Shown one piece after another: positions 52,747 to 61,719 of a DNA stretch of 64,000 nucleotides (the stretch's first letter is position 1; each line of letters opens with the position of its first letter). A program made the position numbers and the translations under genes. Origin of the DNA: Neobacillus sp. WH10 (GTDB taxonomy: Bacteria > Bacillota > Bacilli > Bacillales > Cytobacillaceae); contig NZ_CP126110.1 in NCBI RefSeq assembly GCF_030123405.1, positions 4,650,001-4,714,000 of the forward strand, written 5' to 3'. Under the pieces are notes generated by a model, which saw only the letters and a list, made by a program, of their open reading frames with translations, made no database searches and was not told the DNA's origin.

Positions 52747-53787
52747 ATGGATATTAATAGAACGAGTAGGAAAAAGAACAAAAAGAAAAAGTCTAAGTGG
52801 CTTCGTATTTCCCTATTTACCATCCTCATATTATTAGTTGGGGGAGGAGTTTATTTTTATAATGTATACTCTAATATGGCAAAAGCTGTTAACAAAATGA
52901 ATCATCCTATTTCCAGAGAGGTTTCCAAAAAGCGGGATGTAAAGGTCCAATTTCATAAGAAGGATCCCATTTCAATCTTAATGGTTGGTGTTGATGAACG
53001 TGAAGGTGACGGCGGACGTACCGATTCGATGTTAGTCTTAACCGTTAACCCTGAAAAGAAAACTACGAAAATCCTTAGTATTCCACGTGATACTAGAACT
53101 AAATTAATCAGTTCAACCAAACCAAATAAAAATCGTACAGATAAAATTAATCATGCATACGCTTATGGTGGTATTGAGATGAGCATTGAAACCGTAGAAC
53201 ACTTTTTAAATATACCGATTGATTATTATGTACAAGTAAATATGGAAGGTTTTAAGGATATCGTAGATGCTGTTGGAGGTATTGACGTCGATAACCAGTT
53301 TGCTTTTGAATTAGACGGCGTCTATTTAAAAAAAGGTCCACAACACTTGAACGGTGAAGAAGCATTACAATATGCCAGAATGAGAAAGGACGATCCTCGT
53401 GGTGATTTAGGACGTCAAGAGCGTCAGCGTGAAGTTATTTCAAAAATAATTAATAAAGGAAAATCACTTTCAACGCTAACGAATTACGATAAGATTCTTG
53501 GTGCACTAGAAAATAATATTAAAACAAATCTTACTTTAGATGATATGATTGGGATCCAATCCACCTATAAACCTGCTGCTGAAACCATTGATAAAATTGA
53601 GATTGAAGGCGAAGGAAAAATGATTAATAACGGCTGGTATTTCCTTGTTAGTGATGAAACAAGACAACAGCTTTCAGACCAATTACGTGATCAGCTGGGC
53701 TTACAATCTGAAGCAGTTGAAAAATATTATATGCTAAATCAAAGTTCGAAAAATACTGATAATGATAATGAAGAAAATACAAAATAA
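52747..53787 (+). CDS. LytR-CpsA-Psr (LCP) family wall-polymer ligase
   Basis: 346 residues. A basic cytoplasmic N-terminus, one membrane helix (about 20-40) and the LCP domain (about 80-235). Conserved motifs: VGVDEREGDGGRTDSM, SIPRDTRTKL, KINHAYAYGG, and YARMRKDDPRGDLGRQERQ with the catalytic/metal Arg and Asp residues. LCP enzymes move teichoic acids or capsule from undecaprenyl carriers to peptidoglycan. It is divergent from the sugar cluster, so it is the likely ligase for its product. B. subtilis TagTUV/LytR are the relatives. Confidence 0.94.
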   Translation: MDINRTSRKKNKKKKSKWLRISLFTILILLVGGGVYFYNVYSNMAKAVNKMNHPISREVSKKRDVKVQFHKKDPISILMVGVDEREGDGGRTDSMLVLTVNPEKKTTKILSIPRDTRTKLISSTKPNKNRTDKINHAYAYGGIEMSIETVEHFLNIPIDYYVQVNMEGFKDIVDAVGGIDVDNQFAFELDGVYLKKGPQHLNGEEALQYARMRKDDPRGDLGRQERQREVISKIINKGKSLSTLTNYDKILGALENNIKTNLTLDDMIGIQSTYKPAAETIDKIEIEGEGKMINNGWYFLVSDETRQQLSDQLRDQLGLQSEAVEKYYMLNQSSKNTDNDNEENTK

Positions 53788-53797
53788 TTAATCTATT

Positions 53798-53839
53798 AAA
53801 AAACCTTTACTAGACTTGTTAACTAGTAAAGGTTTTTTT
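53798..53839 (+). terminator. Intrinsic terminator of the LCP gene
   Basis: AAACCTTTACTAG pairs with CTAGTAAAGGTTT and is followed by TTTTTG; 13-bp perfect stem. Confidence 0.92.
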
Positions 53840-53853
53840 GTTTTATTCTAAAT

Positions 53854-53900
53854 AAAAATTGACCTAATTCGACAAAAAAAGTCGAATTAGGTCAATTTTT
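53854..53900. repeat. 20-bp perfect inverted repeat
   Basis: AAAAATTGACCTAATTCGAC and its exact complement around an A7 loop, 15 bases after the LCP terminator. As plus-strand RNA it has a T-run in the 3' arm. No minus-strand gene ends here. It may be a second terminator, or a small mobile or regulatory hairpin upstream of the NlpC/P60 gene. Confidence 0.85.
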
Positions 53901-54011
53901 GAAACATTTCTGTAATACTATTAAAAAATAACTGTAAATTAAATTTTGTAACGTTTATGAGATACTGTTATTAACATGAACTTAGGGAGAGAAAGAAATA
54001 AGGAGGGTATT

Positions 54012-54764
54012 ATGAAAAGGTTATTCATAAGTGGTCTACTATCATGTTCTTTACTCTTGACCGGATTAATCGGTGAACATAAAGCAGAAGCAGCATCAAC
54101 TGGAGAATCGGTTACTGAAATTGCTCTAGATTATATAGGTGTACCATATTTATGGGGTGGATCATCTCCTAGTGGCTTTGATTGCTCTGGTTTTACTAGC
54201 TATACATATAAGCAGGCAGGTGTTTCACTACCACGGACAACTGCAGATCAATATACTAAAGGACAACCAGTTTCAAAAAACAGTCTTAAAAAGGGAGATT
54301 TAGTCTTCTTTAGTACTTATAAAGCCGGCGCTTCACATGTTGGGATTTCATTGGGCGGCGATAAATTTGTACATGCATCTTCAAGCAAAGGTGTTACGGT
54401 TAGCTCTCTATCAGAATCCTACTATATTAATACATATATTGGCTCAAAACGGGTCGATATGTCTCAAACAAATGGCTGGTTCTTATCAGGAGGAAAATGG
54501 TACTTCTATAATCAAGGCAACATGCAGGTTGGCTGGCTTAAAACAGAAGGACAATGGTACTTCTTAGGAGCAAATGGAGCAATGTTAACTGGTTGGATCT
54601 ACTGGTGTGGCGATTGGTATTATTTAAATAATAGCGGTGCAATGGTAACGGACTGGAACTTAACAGGTGGAAAATGGTATTATCACTATTCAAGTGGTGT
54701 AATGGCAAAAAATACAACCATATCGGGATATAAATTGGGTCCTGATGGAGCTTGGATTAACTAA
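54012..54764 (+). CDS. Exported NlpC/P60 peptidase with choline-binding-type repeats
   Basis: 250 residues from ATG 54012 (AGGAGGG before it). A signal peptide (1-27, ending AEAAS) is followed by an NlpC/P60 domain (about 30-142) with catalytic Cys in GFDCSGFTSY and His in ASHVGISLG. Four GW..WYY repeats (about 150-235) and the cap TTISGYKLGPDGAWIN follow. It should cut cell-wall peptides while docked by the repeats. The same cap ends the double nucleotidase at 33202 and, nearly, the glucosaminidase at 59947. It stands alone between two long hairpins. Confidence 0.93.
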   Translation: MKRLFISGLLSCSLLLTGLIGEHKAEAASTGESVTEIALDYIGVPYLWGGSSPSGFDCSGFTSYTYKQAGVSLPRTTADQYTKGQPVSKNSLKKGDLVFFSTYKAGASHVGISLGGDKFVHASSSKGVTVSSLSESYYINTYIGSKRVDMSQTNGWFLSGGKWYFYNQGNMQVGWLKTEGQWYFLGANGAMLTGWIYWCGDWYYLNNSGAMVTDWNLTGGKWYYHYSSGVMAKNTTISGYKLGPDGAWIN

Positions 54765-54820
54765 AGTAAGAAAGATAAAAGGAGCTAGTTATTCAACTAG
54801 CTCCTTTTATCTTTCTTACT
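54765..54820 (+). terminator. 26-bp perfect hairpin after the NlpC/P60 gene
   Basis: AGTAAGAAAGATAAAAGGAG plus CTAGTT pairs without mismatch with the 3' arm around an ATTC loop. The stem includes TTTT in the descending arm. It begins at the stop codon, so it is a terminator, but it is unusually long for one. Confidence 0.85.
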
Positions 54821-54947
54821 CAATCACAATATAGAACTAAATATTATTATTCATTAATTACATTTGATATAATATATTTTGATTGCTTAATGATTTTACT
54901 TAGTTAATCAACGGATTACTATGCTAAAGGTATTAATGGAGGACCTC

Positions 54948-57026
54948 ATGAATAAACAACAATTTAATAATTTAATCACAGTCATTACGTTTAACGGTCT
55001 TGTTTCTTTACTTTTGTGCTTATTATATAAATATATAACTTTTTCCTTTAATATGGATTCCTTAATCGGTTGGATAGATGAATACACAAAGCAATGCACA
55101 AAAAATATTTTTGTTATTTTTATTTTATTAATGGTAACGGTAAAGCTACAGTTAAGGCTGATAGAAAAGCTAGAAACATCACGTCCATGGATCCTGACTC
55201 TTTCTAAATATGCTTATATACTTCTATTGTCAGGTATTATGTCTATTATCACCAGTTATTATATGGTCTATTTTCAATTGCTCAAAGAACCAACGGCAAC
55301 CCTTGAATGGATTGAAGGTAGTACTAGAATCTTTTTCGCCGGCGCTATTTTTCTGTTTTTTATTTATCTTTTTGTCTTTTTTCTAATTGGTAATATTTAT
55401 ATAAGTTCAATTATAACAGCCATTGTTATTTTCGTCCTTGGTTTTGTGCATTATAATAAATTAAATTTACGGGTAGAACCATTGTACCCGGCTGATTTTA
55501 GTCAAATCACCCAGATGAGAGATGTAATTCCCATGGTGAAAGAATACCTTTCACTTCAAAAAGCAATCCTCATTGTTGTTGTAGTCGGCATTATGCTATT
55601 TTTTGTAAGATATCTACCGAAAGCTAAAATATCATTCCGGGTGAGGGTCATTTTGTTAGCTCTAACAGCAGGAATGATTTATGCTTATACATTTTTCCCA
55701 ACTTCATTCATGAAGAATTTCGTTCAAAAAGTAGGAAATGTTTCGATTGTGAAGTGGGACCAGCTTGAGAATTACAAGAACAATGGCTTTGTATTCGGGT
55801 TTATTTCTAATATCCAAAATGATGCATTTGAAGAACCTGATGGCTATTCCAAAAAGAATGTACTTGATACGGCGAAAAAATATATCAAAATAAACACAAG
55901 TCAGACCTCAGCAAAAGGTGAAGTAAAAAAACCTAATATTGTTTATATTATGAGTGAGGCATTTTGGGATCCAACGAAACTAAAAAACGTTCAATTTAGT
56001 GAAGACCCGATGCCGAATCTTCGTAAGCTAATGGACCAGTATAGTTCTGGATACAATTTATCACCATCCTTTGGTGGAGCTACTGCCAATGTTGAGTTCG
56101 AAGCATTAACTGGATTTTCTAATTATTTTTTAAAAGTAGGCTCCATCCCATATCAAGATATAATTGATCGAAAAAATTTTATTCCAACGATTGTCAGTGA
56201 CTTGGAAGGACAAGGATATCAGTCCCTTGCTATCCATCCATATAACAAAATTTTCTACAAACGAAATCGGGTTTATGATGTTTTTGGGTTTGATCAATTT
56301 TTGGATATGTCAACGATGAAACATCAGGATATGTCCGGCCCCTATATTTCGGATGAATCTTTATCTAAAGAGGTTATCGATGAATTGAAAAAAGAGGAAA
56401 AACCGATGTTTGTCCATGCAGTTACCGTTCAAAATCATTTTCCCTACACTCCAAATCGATATGAGCAAAACCAGATTGATGTTTCGGGGCTTTCCCCTGA
56501 ATACAATGAGTTATTAGAGGTTTATTCAGAGGGAATCAGACAAGCGGACGAGGCGTTACAGTTACTGGTCGATCAGCTTGAGCAGCTTGATGAACCGACC
56601 ATTGTTGTATTTTGGGGCGATCATTTACCTATTCTGGGTCAAGATTTAGCCATTTACAAGGAGACAAAATATGCTAGCAAGAAAGCAAATAAATTTCTTT
56701 ATGAAAAGAAATATGCTGAGACGCCATTACTGATTTATTCAAACTACTCTATTGAGAAACAAGAATTAAACACCTTAAGTCCAGCTTTCTATGGACCGAC
56801 TGTATACGAGATGGCGGGCTTGAAAAAGCCTCCATTCTATAACCTGTTGGACTTAGTAAAAGAAGAAATCCCAGGACTAAAGGTGTCGGTTCAAATTGAT
56901 GGCAACCAAAAATTCATTACGAAGGATTTTACAAATAAGCAAAAGCAATTACTTAAAGACTATCAATTGCTGGAATATGATCTCCTAGTCGGTAAACAAT
57001 ATAGTAAGGATCTTTTATTTAAATGA
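54948..57026 (+). CDS. LtaS-like sulfatase-fold membrane transferase
   Basis: 692 residues. Five membrane helices in the first 245 residues are followed by an extracytoplasmic sulfatase/LTA-synthase domain (about 320-650). Motifs: NIVYIMSEAFWDP (metal Glu), FGGATANVEFEALTG with the likely nucleophile Thr, and FWGDHLPILG (metal Asp-His). LtaS proteins transfer glycerol phosphate to lipid anchors; this sequence is of the divergent group often found in surface-polysaccharide regions. It may add phospho-glycerol or a similar group. The ATG at 54948 with GGAGG was chosen over 54921. It has its own terminator. Confidence 0.88.
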   Translation: MNKQQFNNLITVITFNGLVSLLLCLLYKYITFSFNMDSLIGWIDEYTKQCTKNIFVIFILLMVTVKLQLRLIEKLETSRPWILTLSKYAYILLLSGIMSIITSYYMVYFQLLKEPTATLEWIEGSTRIFFAGAIFLFFIYLFVFFLIGNIYISSIITAIVIFVLGFVHYNKLNLRVEPLYPADFSQITQMRDVIPMVKEYLSLQKAILIVVVVGIMLFFVRYLPKAKISFRVRVILLALTAGMIYAYTFFPTSFMKNFVQKVGNVSIVKWDQLENYKNNGFVFGFISNIQNDAFEEPDGYSKKNVLDTAKKYIKINTSQTSAKGEVKKPNIVYIMSEAFWDPTKLKNVQFSEDPMPNLRKLMDQYSSGYNLSPSFGGATANVEFEALTGFSNYFLKVGSIPYQDIIDRKNFIPTIVSDLEGQGYQSLAIHPYNKIFYKRNRVYDVFGFDQFLDMSTMKHQDMSGPYISDESLSKEVIDELKKEEKPMFVHAVTVQNHFPYTPNRYEQNQIDVSGLSPEYNELLEVYSEGIRQADEALQLLVDQLEQLDEPTIVVFWGDHLPILGQDLAIYKETKYASKKANKFLYEKKYAETPLLIYSNYSIEKQELNTLSPAFYGPTVYEMAGLKKPPFYNLLDLVKEEIPGLKVSVQIDGNQKFITKDFTNKQKQLLKDYQLLEYDLLVGKQYSKDLLFK

Positions 57027-57046
57027 GCGGGAAACCGCTCTTTTTT
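57025..57046 (+). terminator. Intrinsic terminator of the LtaS-like gene
   Basis: GAGCGG-GAAA-CCGCTC followed by TTTTTT; the stem begins within the stop codon. The GAAA tetraloop makes it very stable. Confidence 0.95.
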
Positions 57047-57471
57047 ATGCTTCGTCCCACACAAATAGATTGGAGTTGTTGGGTAACCATCATCCATTAA
57101 ATCAAAATCCCTTACTACGCTTAAAGGAATTTCTTCTTTTTTATGACACGTTAAACAAACAAAGCTGACGCTCTATTTCTTTGATTGGTTTAGATCAATA
57201 TTTTGCTTCCTCTTTTTTGCGGGGGTTGAAGGGGTCGTATAATTATCAATGGTACTGATTTTTGCATCTATCGTTATCACAATGTGATAAAGGTAATTTT
57301 TTGATAGTCATTGGAGAAAATAAAGAGAAGTAATTAGTTAAAGTATAGAAAAATGGAGATAGAATAACAGCGTTTTTCATAATACACCAAAAATATCCAA
57401 ATTTTCACATATGCGTTTTACCAAAATGTGCTACAATTAATCTATAAAAATTTTAAAATGGAGAAATGAAA
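57047..57471. other. Intergenic region before the metallophosphatase gene
   Basis: About 425 bases. TGCTACAAT near 57429-57437 is a candidate extended -10 for the next gene. On the minus strand about 35 codons are open (KEEIPLSVVRDFDLMDDG...), preceded by stops and a possible frameshift. This may be a decayed small gene, not supported enough to call. Confidence 0.4.
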
Positions 57472-59031
57472 ATGAAGAAAGTTTTCTGTCTTTTAACTGC
57501 ATTAGGGGCTATAACTGCCACTGCCCTTTTTAGCACAAATAGTAAGGTACAAGCTAGTGAAAGAGAAAATCCAAACATCCAATTACTTGTTATGAGTGAT
57601 GTTCATGTCAGTAGTGATACACCTGATTACAAGTTCGCAAACGCATTACAGGATTCTTTGGATATTGCACCAAACTATGATGTCTTAAGTATTGTTGGGG
57701 ATTTAACAAATTACGGTATAGAGAAGGAATACGATGACTTTAACAAAATTCTCAATGATCATGTCGAAGAAGAAAAGCCAAAAGTTTTTGCCATGGGCAA
57801 TCATGAGTATTTCGAATCCTTTTATAATAAGGAATCTGTAACCACCGATAAAGAAATGCAACAACGGTTTGTTGACAAAACGAAAATGCCCGGCCTCTAT
57901 TATGATAAATGGATTAAAGGCTATCATTTTATCGTCTTAGCTGGTGAAAAGGGCTATGACACGCTAATAGAGGAAAACCCGGACGTTCCTCACGCCTTCA
58001 ATTATGCCTACATTTCAGATGAACAATATGAATGGTTCGAGAAAACTATTGCAGAAAATGTTGAAAAAAATAAACCGATATTTGTTTTTTTGCATCAACC
58101 GATTAAAAATACAGTTTATGGAAGTCGATGGAATGCTGGATATGACGAAGAGAAATTATTAAGTATCATGAAAAAATATCCACAAGTCATTTATTTTTCC
58201 GGACATTCCCATTATCCTATCGAGAATCAAAAAAGCATAATACAAAATGGAATCACAATGGTCAATACGGGTTCGGTAAAATATGGCTATGACGATATAA
58301 ATGGAAATATGGATACCTCTGAGGGCTATGTGGTCAACGTATTTTCTGACAAAGTGGAGTTTAAAGCAAGAGATTATCTGAATAAAAAGTGGATAAAAAC
58401 AGTAGAAATTCCTCTTGCCTATGATAAATGGGTGAATACGAAAGATGGATGGAAGTATTATGACCAAAACGGCCTCGTGAAAACAGGCTGGTTTAAGGAT
58501 AACGGGAAGTATTACTATTTAAACACCAGCGGAATCATGCAAATTGGCTGGCAAAATATAGGTGGTAAATGGTATTTCTTTTCTCCATCAGGGGAAATGA
58601 AAACTGGATGGATAAAGGATCATTCAGCCTGGTATTATATGAAGCCATCTGGTGAAATGGCCACTGGCTGGGTATCCGACAATTCCACTTGGTATTATTT
58701 TAAATCTAACGGTGCCATGGCCACCGGCTGGATTCAGAATGGTCAAAATTGGTTTTATTTAAATTCCAGCGGCGCTATGGCCACCGGCTGGATTCGGGAT
58801 GGCCAAATCTGGTATTACTTAAAATCCAGCGGCGCTATGGCCACTGGCTGGATTCGGGATAGCCAAGACTGGTTTTATTTAAATTCCAGTGGCGCTATGG
58901 CCACTGGCTGGATTCTGGATGGCCAAAACTGGTTTTATTTTAAACCAAGCGGCACCATGGCAACGGGTTGGATTTCCGAAAATGGAATAAGGTATTACCT
59001 TAATAGCAACGGCGCCTTGGCCACTGGGTAG
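57472..59031 (+). CDS. Exported calcineurin-like phosphoesterase with choline-binding-type repeats
   Basis: 519 residues from ATG 57472 (GGAG 8 bases upstream; an ATG two codons earlier is too close). A signal peptide ends near VQAS. The metallophosphoesterase domain (about 35-300) shows SDVHVS, GDLTNYG, GNHEYF and SGHSHYP. Ten wall-binding repeats of about 20 residues follow (about 325-519), in DNA a near-identical 60-bp tandem. Unlike its three relatives in the window it stops inside a repeat (NGALATG) with no GAW-type cap, so the 3' end may be truncated. The phosphate substrate is unknown; scavenging or polymer turnover are options. Confidence 0.9.
   Translation: MKKVFCLLTALGAITATALFSTNSKVQASERENPNIQLLVMSDVHVSSDTPDYKFANALQDSLDIAPNYDVLSIVGDLTNYGIEKEYDDFNKILNDHVEEEKPKVFAMGNHEYFESFYNKESVTTDKEMQQRFVDKTKMPGLYYDKWIKGYHFIVLAGEKGYDTLIEENPDVPHAFNYAYISDEQYEWFEKTIAENVEKNKPIFVFLHQPIKNTVYGSRWNAGYDEEKLLSIMKKYPQVIYFSGHSHYPIENQKSIIQNGITMVNTGSVKYGYDDINGNMDTSEGYVVNVFSDKVEFKARDYLNKKWIKTVEIPLAYDKWVNTKDGWKYYDQNGLVKTGWFKDNGKYYYLNTSGIMQIGWQNIGGKWYFFSPSGEMKTGWIKDHSAWYYMKPSGEMATGWVSDNSTWYYFKSNGAMATGWIQNGQNWFYLNSSGAMATGWIRDGQIWYYLKSSGAMATGWIRDSQDWFYLNSSGAMATGWILDGQNWFYFKPSGTMATGWISENGIRYYLNSNGALATG
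58440..59030 (+). repeat. 60-bp tandem repeats encoding wall-binding modules
   Basis: Consecutive 60-bp units around GGCGCTATGGCCAC and GGCTGGATTC. The middle four or five are nearly identical, so the array is open to expansion or loss by recombination. Confidence 0.9.
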
Positions 59032-59086
59032 AAAACGATAGGTTTAATCGCCTATTACTTTTCCCCAATCTGCGAATGAAGAGCTT

Positions 59087-59122
59087 AAAGAAAAGAGAAA
59101 GGGACATCCTTTTTTCTTTTTT
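59087..59122 (+). terminator. Terminator of the metallophosphatase gene
   Basis: AAAGAAAAGAGAAAGG pairs with CCTTTTTTCTTTTTT (G-U and A-U pairs) around GACAT; the 3' arm ends in T6. Confidence 0.75.
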
Positions 59123-59261
59123 GGGTGAGGTCGGAGGGAGCAGTTTCAAGAAGGTCATTAGTTTAGGTAGCTATATTAGTACTACGCCCTGTCAGCTATA
59201 CATTTCCTCCACAACGGCATATTAGGGACTCACAACAATTAGAGCGATATACTGCCAAGCA

Positions 59262-59293
59262 CACAAAAGGGCAAGGCACTTTCGCCTTGTCCC
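59262..59293 (-). terminator. Terminator of the broken agmatinase-like gene
   Basis: Minus strand GGGACAAGGC, GAAAGT loop, GCCTTGCCC, TTTTGTG. It is still intact downstream of the pseudogene. Confidence 0.75.
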
Positions 59294-59309
59294 TCCCAAT
59301 TCATTTACT

Positions 59310-59675
59310 TTAATTTTTTTCTTTCTTTAGGATGTGGTCCATGAAGTATAGCATGGTCATGGCTGCTATATACGGGTTGTGGCTCCTGTTGGGTCGTATT
59401 GCGTATTGCGGTGCGACGTCAACAAGGTCGAAGCAGATGATTTCTCCTATTTCGCGATTTCTTCAAGAATCTCATTCAAGAAATCGAAGGAGAACCCGTT
59501 CCTGTGACAAATGAGATATCAAAGCAAACAATATCAACCCTTACATAATATTTATCCGCCTCTGGAATTCTTACTAGGATTCCCTCTACGCCAAGGGCCA
59601 GTCATTCTTTCACTAAAATTAATCTGCTATTGTACGCCTTTGCCTTATCAAAATCTTTTTATCTACTGCTACCCT
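59310..59675 (-). pseudogene. Degenerate agmatinase/arginase-family gene, C-terminal part
   Basis: The minus strand still spells ureohydrolase family sequence in three frames. ALGVEGILVRIPEADKYYV, then VDIVCFDISFVTGTGSPS (the metal-binding D-x-D..P-G-T-G-x-P region, with DID changed to DIV). A stop/frameshift follows, then NEILEEIAK, another shift, then GEIICFDLVDVAPQY and a 25-residue tail to a stop at 59310. A stop codon also interrupts upstream (KE-stop-LALGVEG). The N-terminal two thirds are missing. The metal Asp residue is altered, so no activity is expected. The terminator remains. Confidence 0.82.
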
Positions 59676-59946
59676 AGTCCGAGTAATACAATTTGAACCA
59701 TATCTTTAATGTATTCTATTTCATATATCCGGTGCATCGGTAAGAAGTATTATCTAAAGAAGTAAAATAAGTTTGAAGAATTGAAAAAAGGCATTGAAGA
59801 GTCATGCAATTTAATAATGATAAATGATTATTAAAAAGACTAAATGGCCTTAACCCATTAGATACAGGGCTAAAGCCACCTATTTTCGTTTTCCGCTGTC
59901 TATTTGACAGGGGGCAGTTCAGCAGAATAAAGGGTGATTCCCATTT
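59676..59946. terminator. Gene-free stretch with terminator of the glucosaminidase gene
   Basis: At 59832-59877 the minus strand has GGCTTTAGCCC, a 10-base loop, GGGTTAAGGCC (with G-U pairs) and a T-rich tail. The rest of the stretch shows nothing I can call. Confidence 0.65.
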
Positions 59947-61446
59947 TTAAAGCATGGCACCGTCTTTGCCTAGACGATACCCGCCGATTGTAGTGTTGGC
60001 AGCCATATGACCATCGCTATATAAATAGTACCATTTTTTGTTGACTAACACCCAGCCGGTCTGCATGTTGCCGCTGTTGTTCAAGTAATACCACATGCCG
60101 CCTGTATACAGCCAGCCGGTCTGCATATCACCACTAGGGTTCAAGAAGTACCATTTGCCGCCAGAATACAACCAGCCGGTCCTCATATCCCCATTTGGAT
60201 TCATAAAGTACCACTTGCCCCCGACAAGCTGCCAGCCGGTTTTCATTACACCAGCGTTGTCGAAGTAGTACCATTTACCTCCCGTTTGCAGCCAGCCTGT
60301 TTTTAGGGTCCAGTCTGGATTGTAAAAGTACCATTTACCACCCCATGATTTCCAGCCTGCATTCGTAGTGAAGGTGGTAAATTCCTTAGCAATTTGAGCA
60401 ATTTTACTCGCCCATGCCTCGTCGGTTGAGTATTGATGATAGTTGGAATTAAAGCGCATATTATCAAGTGTCGGCTGTTGATAAGGATCAAGGGAATTCG
60501 GCATAAGCTTGTCCCTGCTTACATACGTTAGATTGATAAAGTCAGCTCCGTTTACGATACCATCCCTTTTTGAGGCATAATCATACGCATCATCGAGCGG
60601 CTTTATGTCATTTGCATTAAGACCATAGTAGTTTTTCTTGGTTTTAACAATCTGAGAATCGCCCCATTTTGTTTCTAGACCTGAATGGGCTAAAAGGTAA
60701 ACAGCATTTAAGGTCGACTTGGTTTGTGCCTCAATATAGGCTGCCCCCATCCCCGTCATAAACGTATTAGCCCAATTTGTTTTATAGTTAATGAACTGAT
60801 TAATCTGATTTGCCGTTACATTGCCCTTTGTGTTTAATGGGGTGAAGATAGAAATATTATTTGTGGTTGTTCCTTCTTTTCCAAATTCATACGGGATGAC
60901 ATTACTGCCGCCCTTAATAGTCATGTATGTTTCTTTTTCAAGGTACCAACTGTAAATCCAACCTGCTTTTTTAGGTTCGTCTACAGTTTCAATTTTGTAA
61001 TATTTGGTGTCAGGGGTTACTTCCAGAACATATACCTTCGTATTTTTTGAAATTGAATCGAATGGAGGCTTCGATCCATCTGAAGTGTCCCGGAGATTTC
61101 TTCCCTTTTTCACTAGCCATGTTTGATTTCTTATATTACTGTTTAAGTACGCTCTGTGAACCCAGCCTTCTCGTCCGTCCGTCATGCGGATTTTGGCAGC
61201 ATAATCTTTCTCTCCTATAATGGTTACTTCATCGTTATAAGATAATTCCGCATAGCGAGTGTAACCTGGAGCTAGATGAATGCGTTGGTCGGAAAGCTCT
61301 TCAAAGCTGCGATAGACTGGCAGCTTGATTGAAGTTACATGCATGCCTGGTTGTTCGGCTGCCTTTGCCTCGTTTAATGATCCACCATTAAATAGTCCCA
61401 GTAAGATAAAAAACATGATGAAACTTAGAATTTTTCGATTATTCAA
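59947..61446 (-). CDS. Exported glucosaminidase with SH3 and choline-binding-type repeats
   Basis: About 499 residues. The start is taken at a TTG (61446) with GAGGGG 7 bases before it; the open frame extends further but lacks a site. A signal peptide ends near AKAAE. SH3-type segments (about 45-180) precede a glucosaminidase domain (about 215-375) with AVYLLAHSGLETKWG (the catalytic Glu region), NYYGLNA and YDYASKRDGI. Six wall-binding repeats follow, and the end is TTIGGYRLGKDGAML. It should cut the glycan backbone of peptidoglycan during growth or separation. The last residues differ from the GAW cap of its relatives. Confidence 0.92.
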   Translation of the reverse strand: MNNRKILSFIMFFILLGLFNGGSLNEAKAAEQPGMHVTSIKLPVYRSFEELSDQRIHLAPGYTRYAELSYNDEVTIIGEKDYAAKIRMTDGREGWVHRAYLNSNIRNQTWLVKKGRNLRDTSDGSKPPFDSISKNTKVYVLEVTPDTKYYKIETVDEPKKAGWIYSWYLEKETYMTIKGGSNVIPYEFGKEGTTTNNISIFTPLNTKGNVTANQINQFINYKTNWANTFMTGMGAAYIEAQTKSTLNAVYLLAHSGLETKWGDSQIVKTKKNYYGLNANDIKPLDDAYDYASKRDGIVNGADFINLTYVSRDKLMPNSLDPYQQPTLDNMRFNSNYHQYSTDEAWASKIAQIAKEFTTFTTNAGWKSWGGKWYFYNPDWTLKTGWLQTGGKWYYFDNAGVMKTGWQLVGGKWYFMNPNGDMRTGWLYSGGKWYFLNPSGDMQTGWLYTGGMWYYLNNSGNMQTGWVLVNKKWYYLYSDGHMAANTTIGGYRLGKDGAML

Positions 61447-61719
61447 TGTATTTCCCCTCACTACTTTATTCAGATTTATTTCTATCAATCTATTATTTAG
61501 ATTATCATATTTTCCAACCGTTTCCACGATTTATTTGGATTAATTCTTTGTAAAATATTTCTGGTACTTTTGGTAGAGGGAATTTTTACATCGCATTTCA
61601 CCAATAAATGTCAATAATCGGACATAGATTCGTTCAGTCATGTTGGTATTTTTTTATAAAATAAAACTAGATGTTAATGTCTTAGTTCATATTTTGGAAG
61701 ATAGAGAGGATGGTGCATC

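Noticed and set aside
53976..54011. Longer N-terminus for the NlpC/P60 protein
   Set aside because: AGGAGGG lies directly before the ATG at 54012, and the signal peptide starts there.
57047..57300. Possible remnant of a small minus-strand gene (KEEIPLSVVRDF...)
   Set aside because: Only about 35 open codons, stops upstream, and no family that I recognise. It was left as intergenic.
59332..59514. Plus-strand 60-codon frame
   Set aside because: It is the opposite strand of the agmatinase-family relic.
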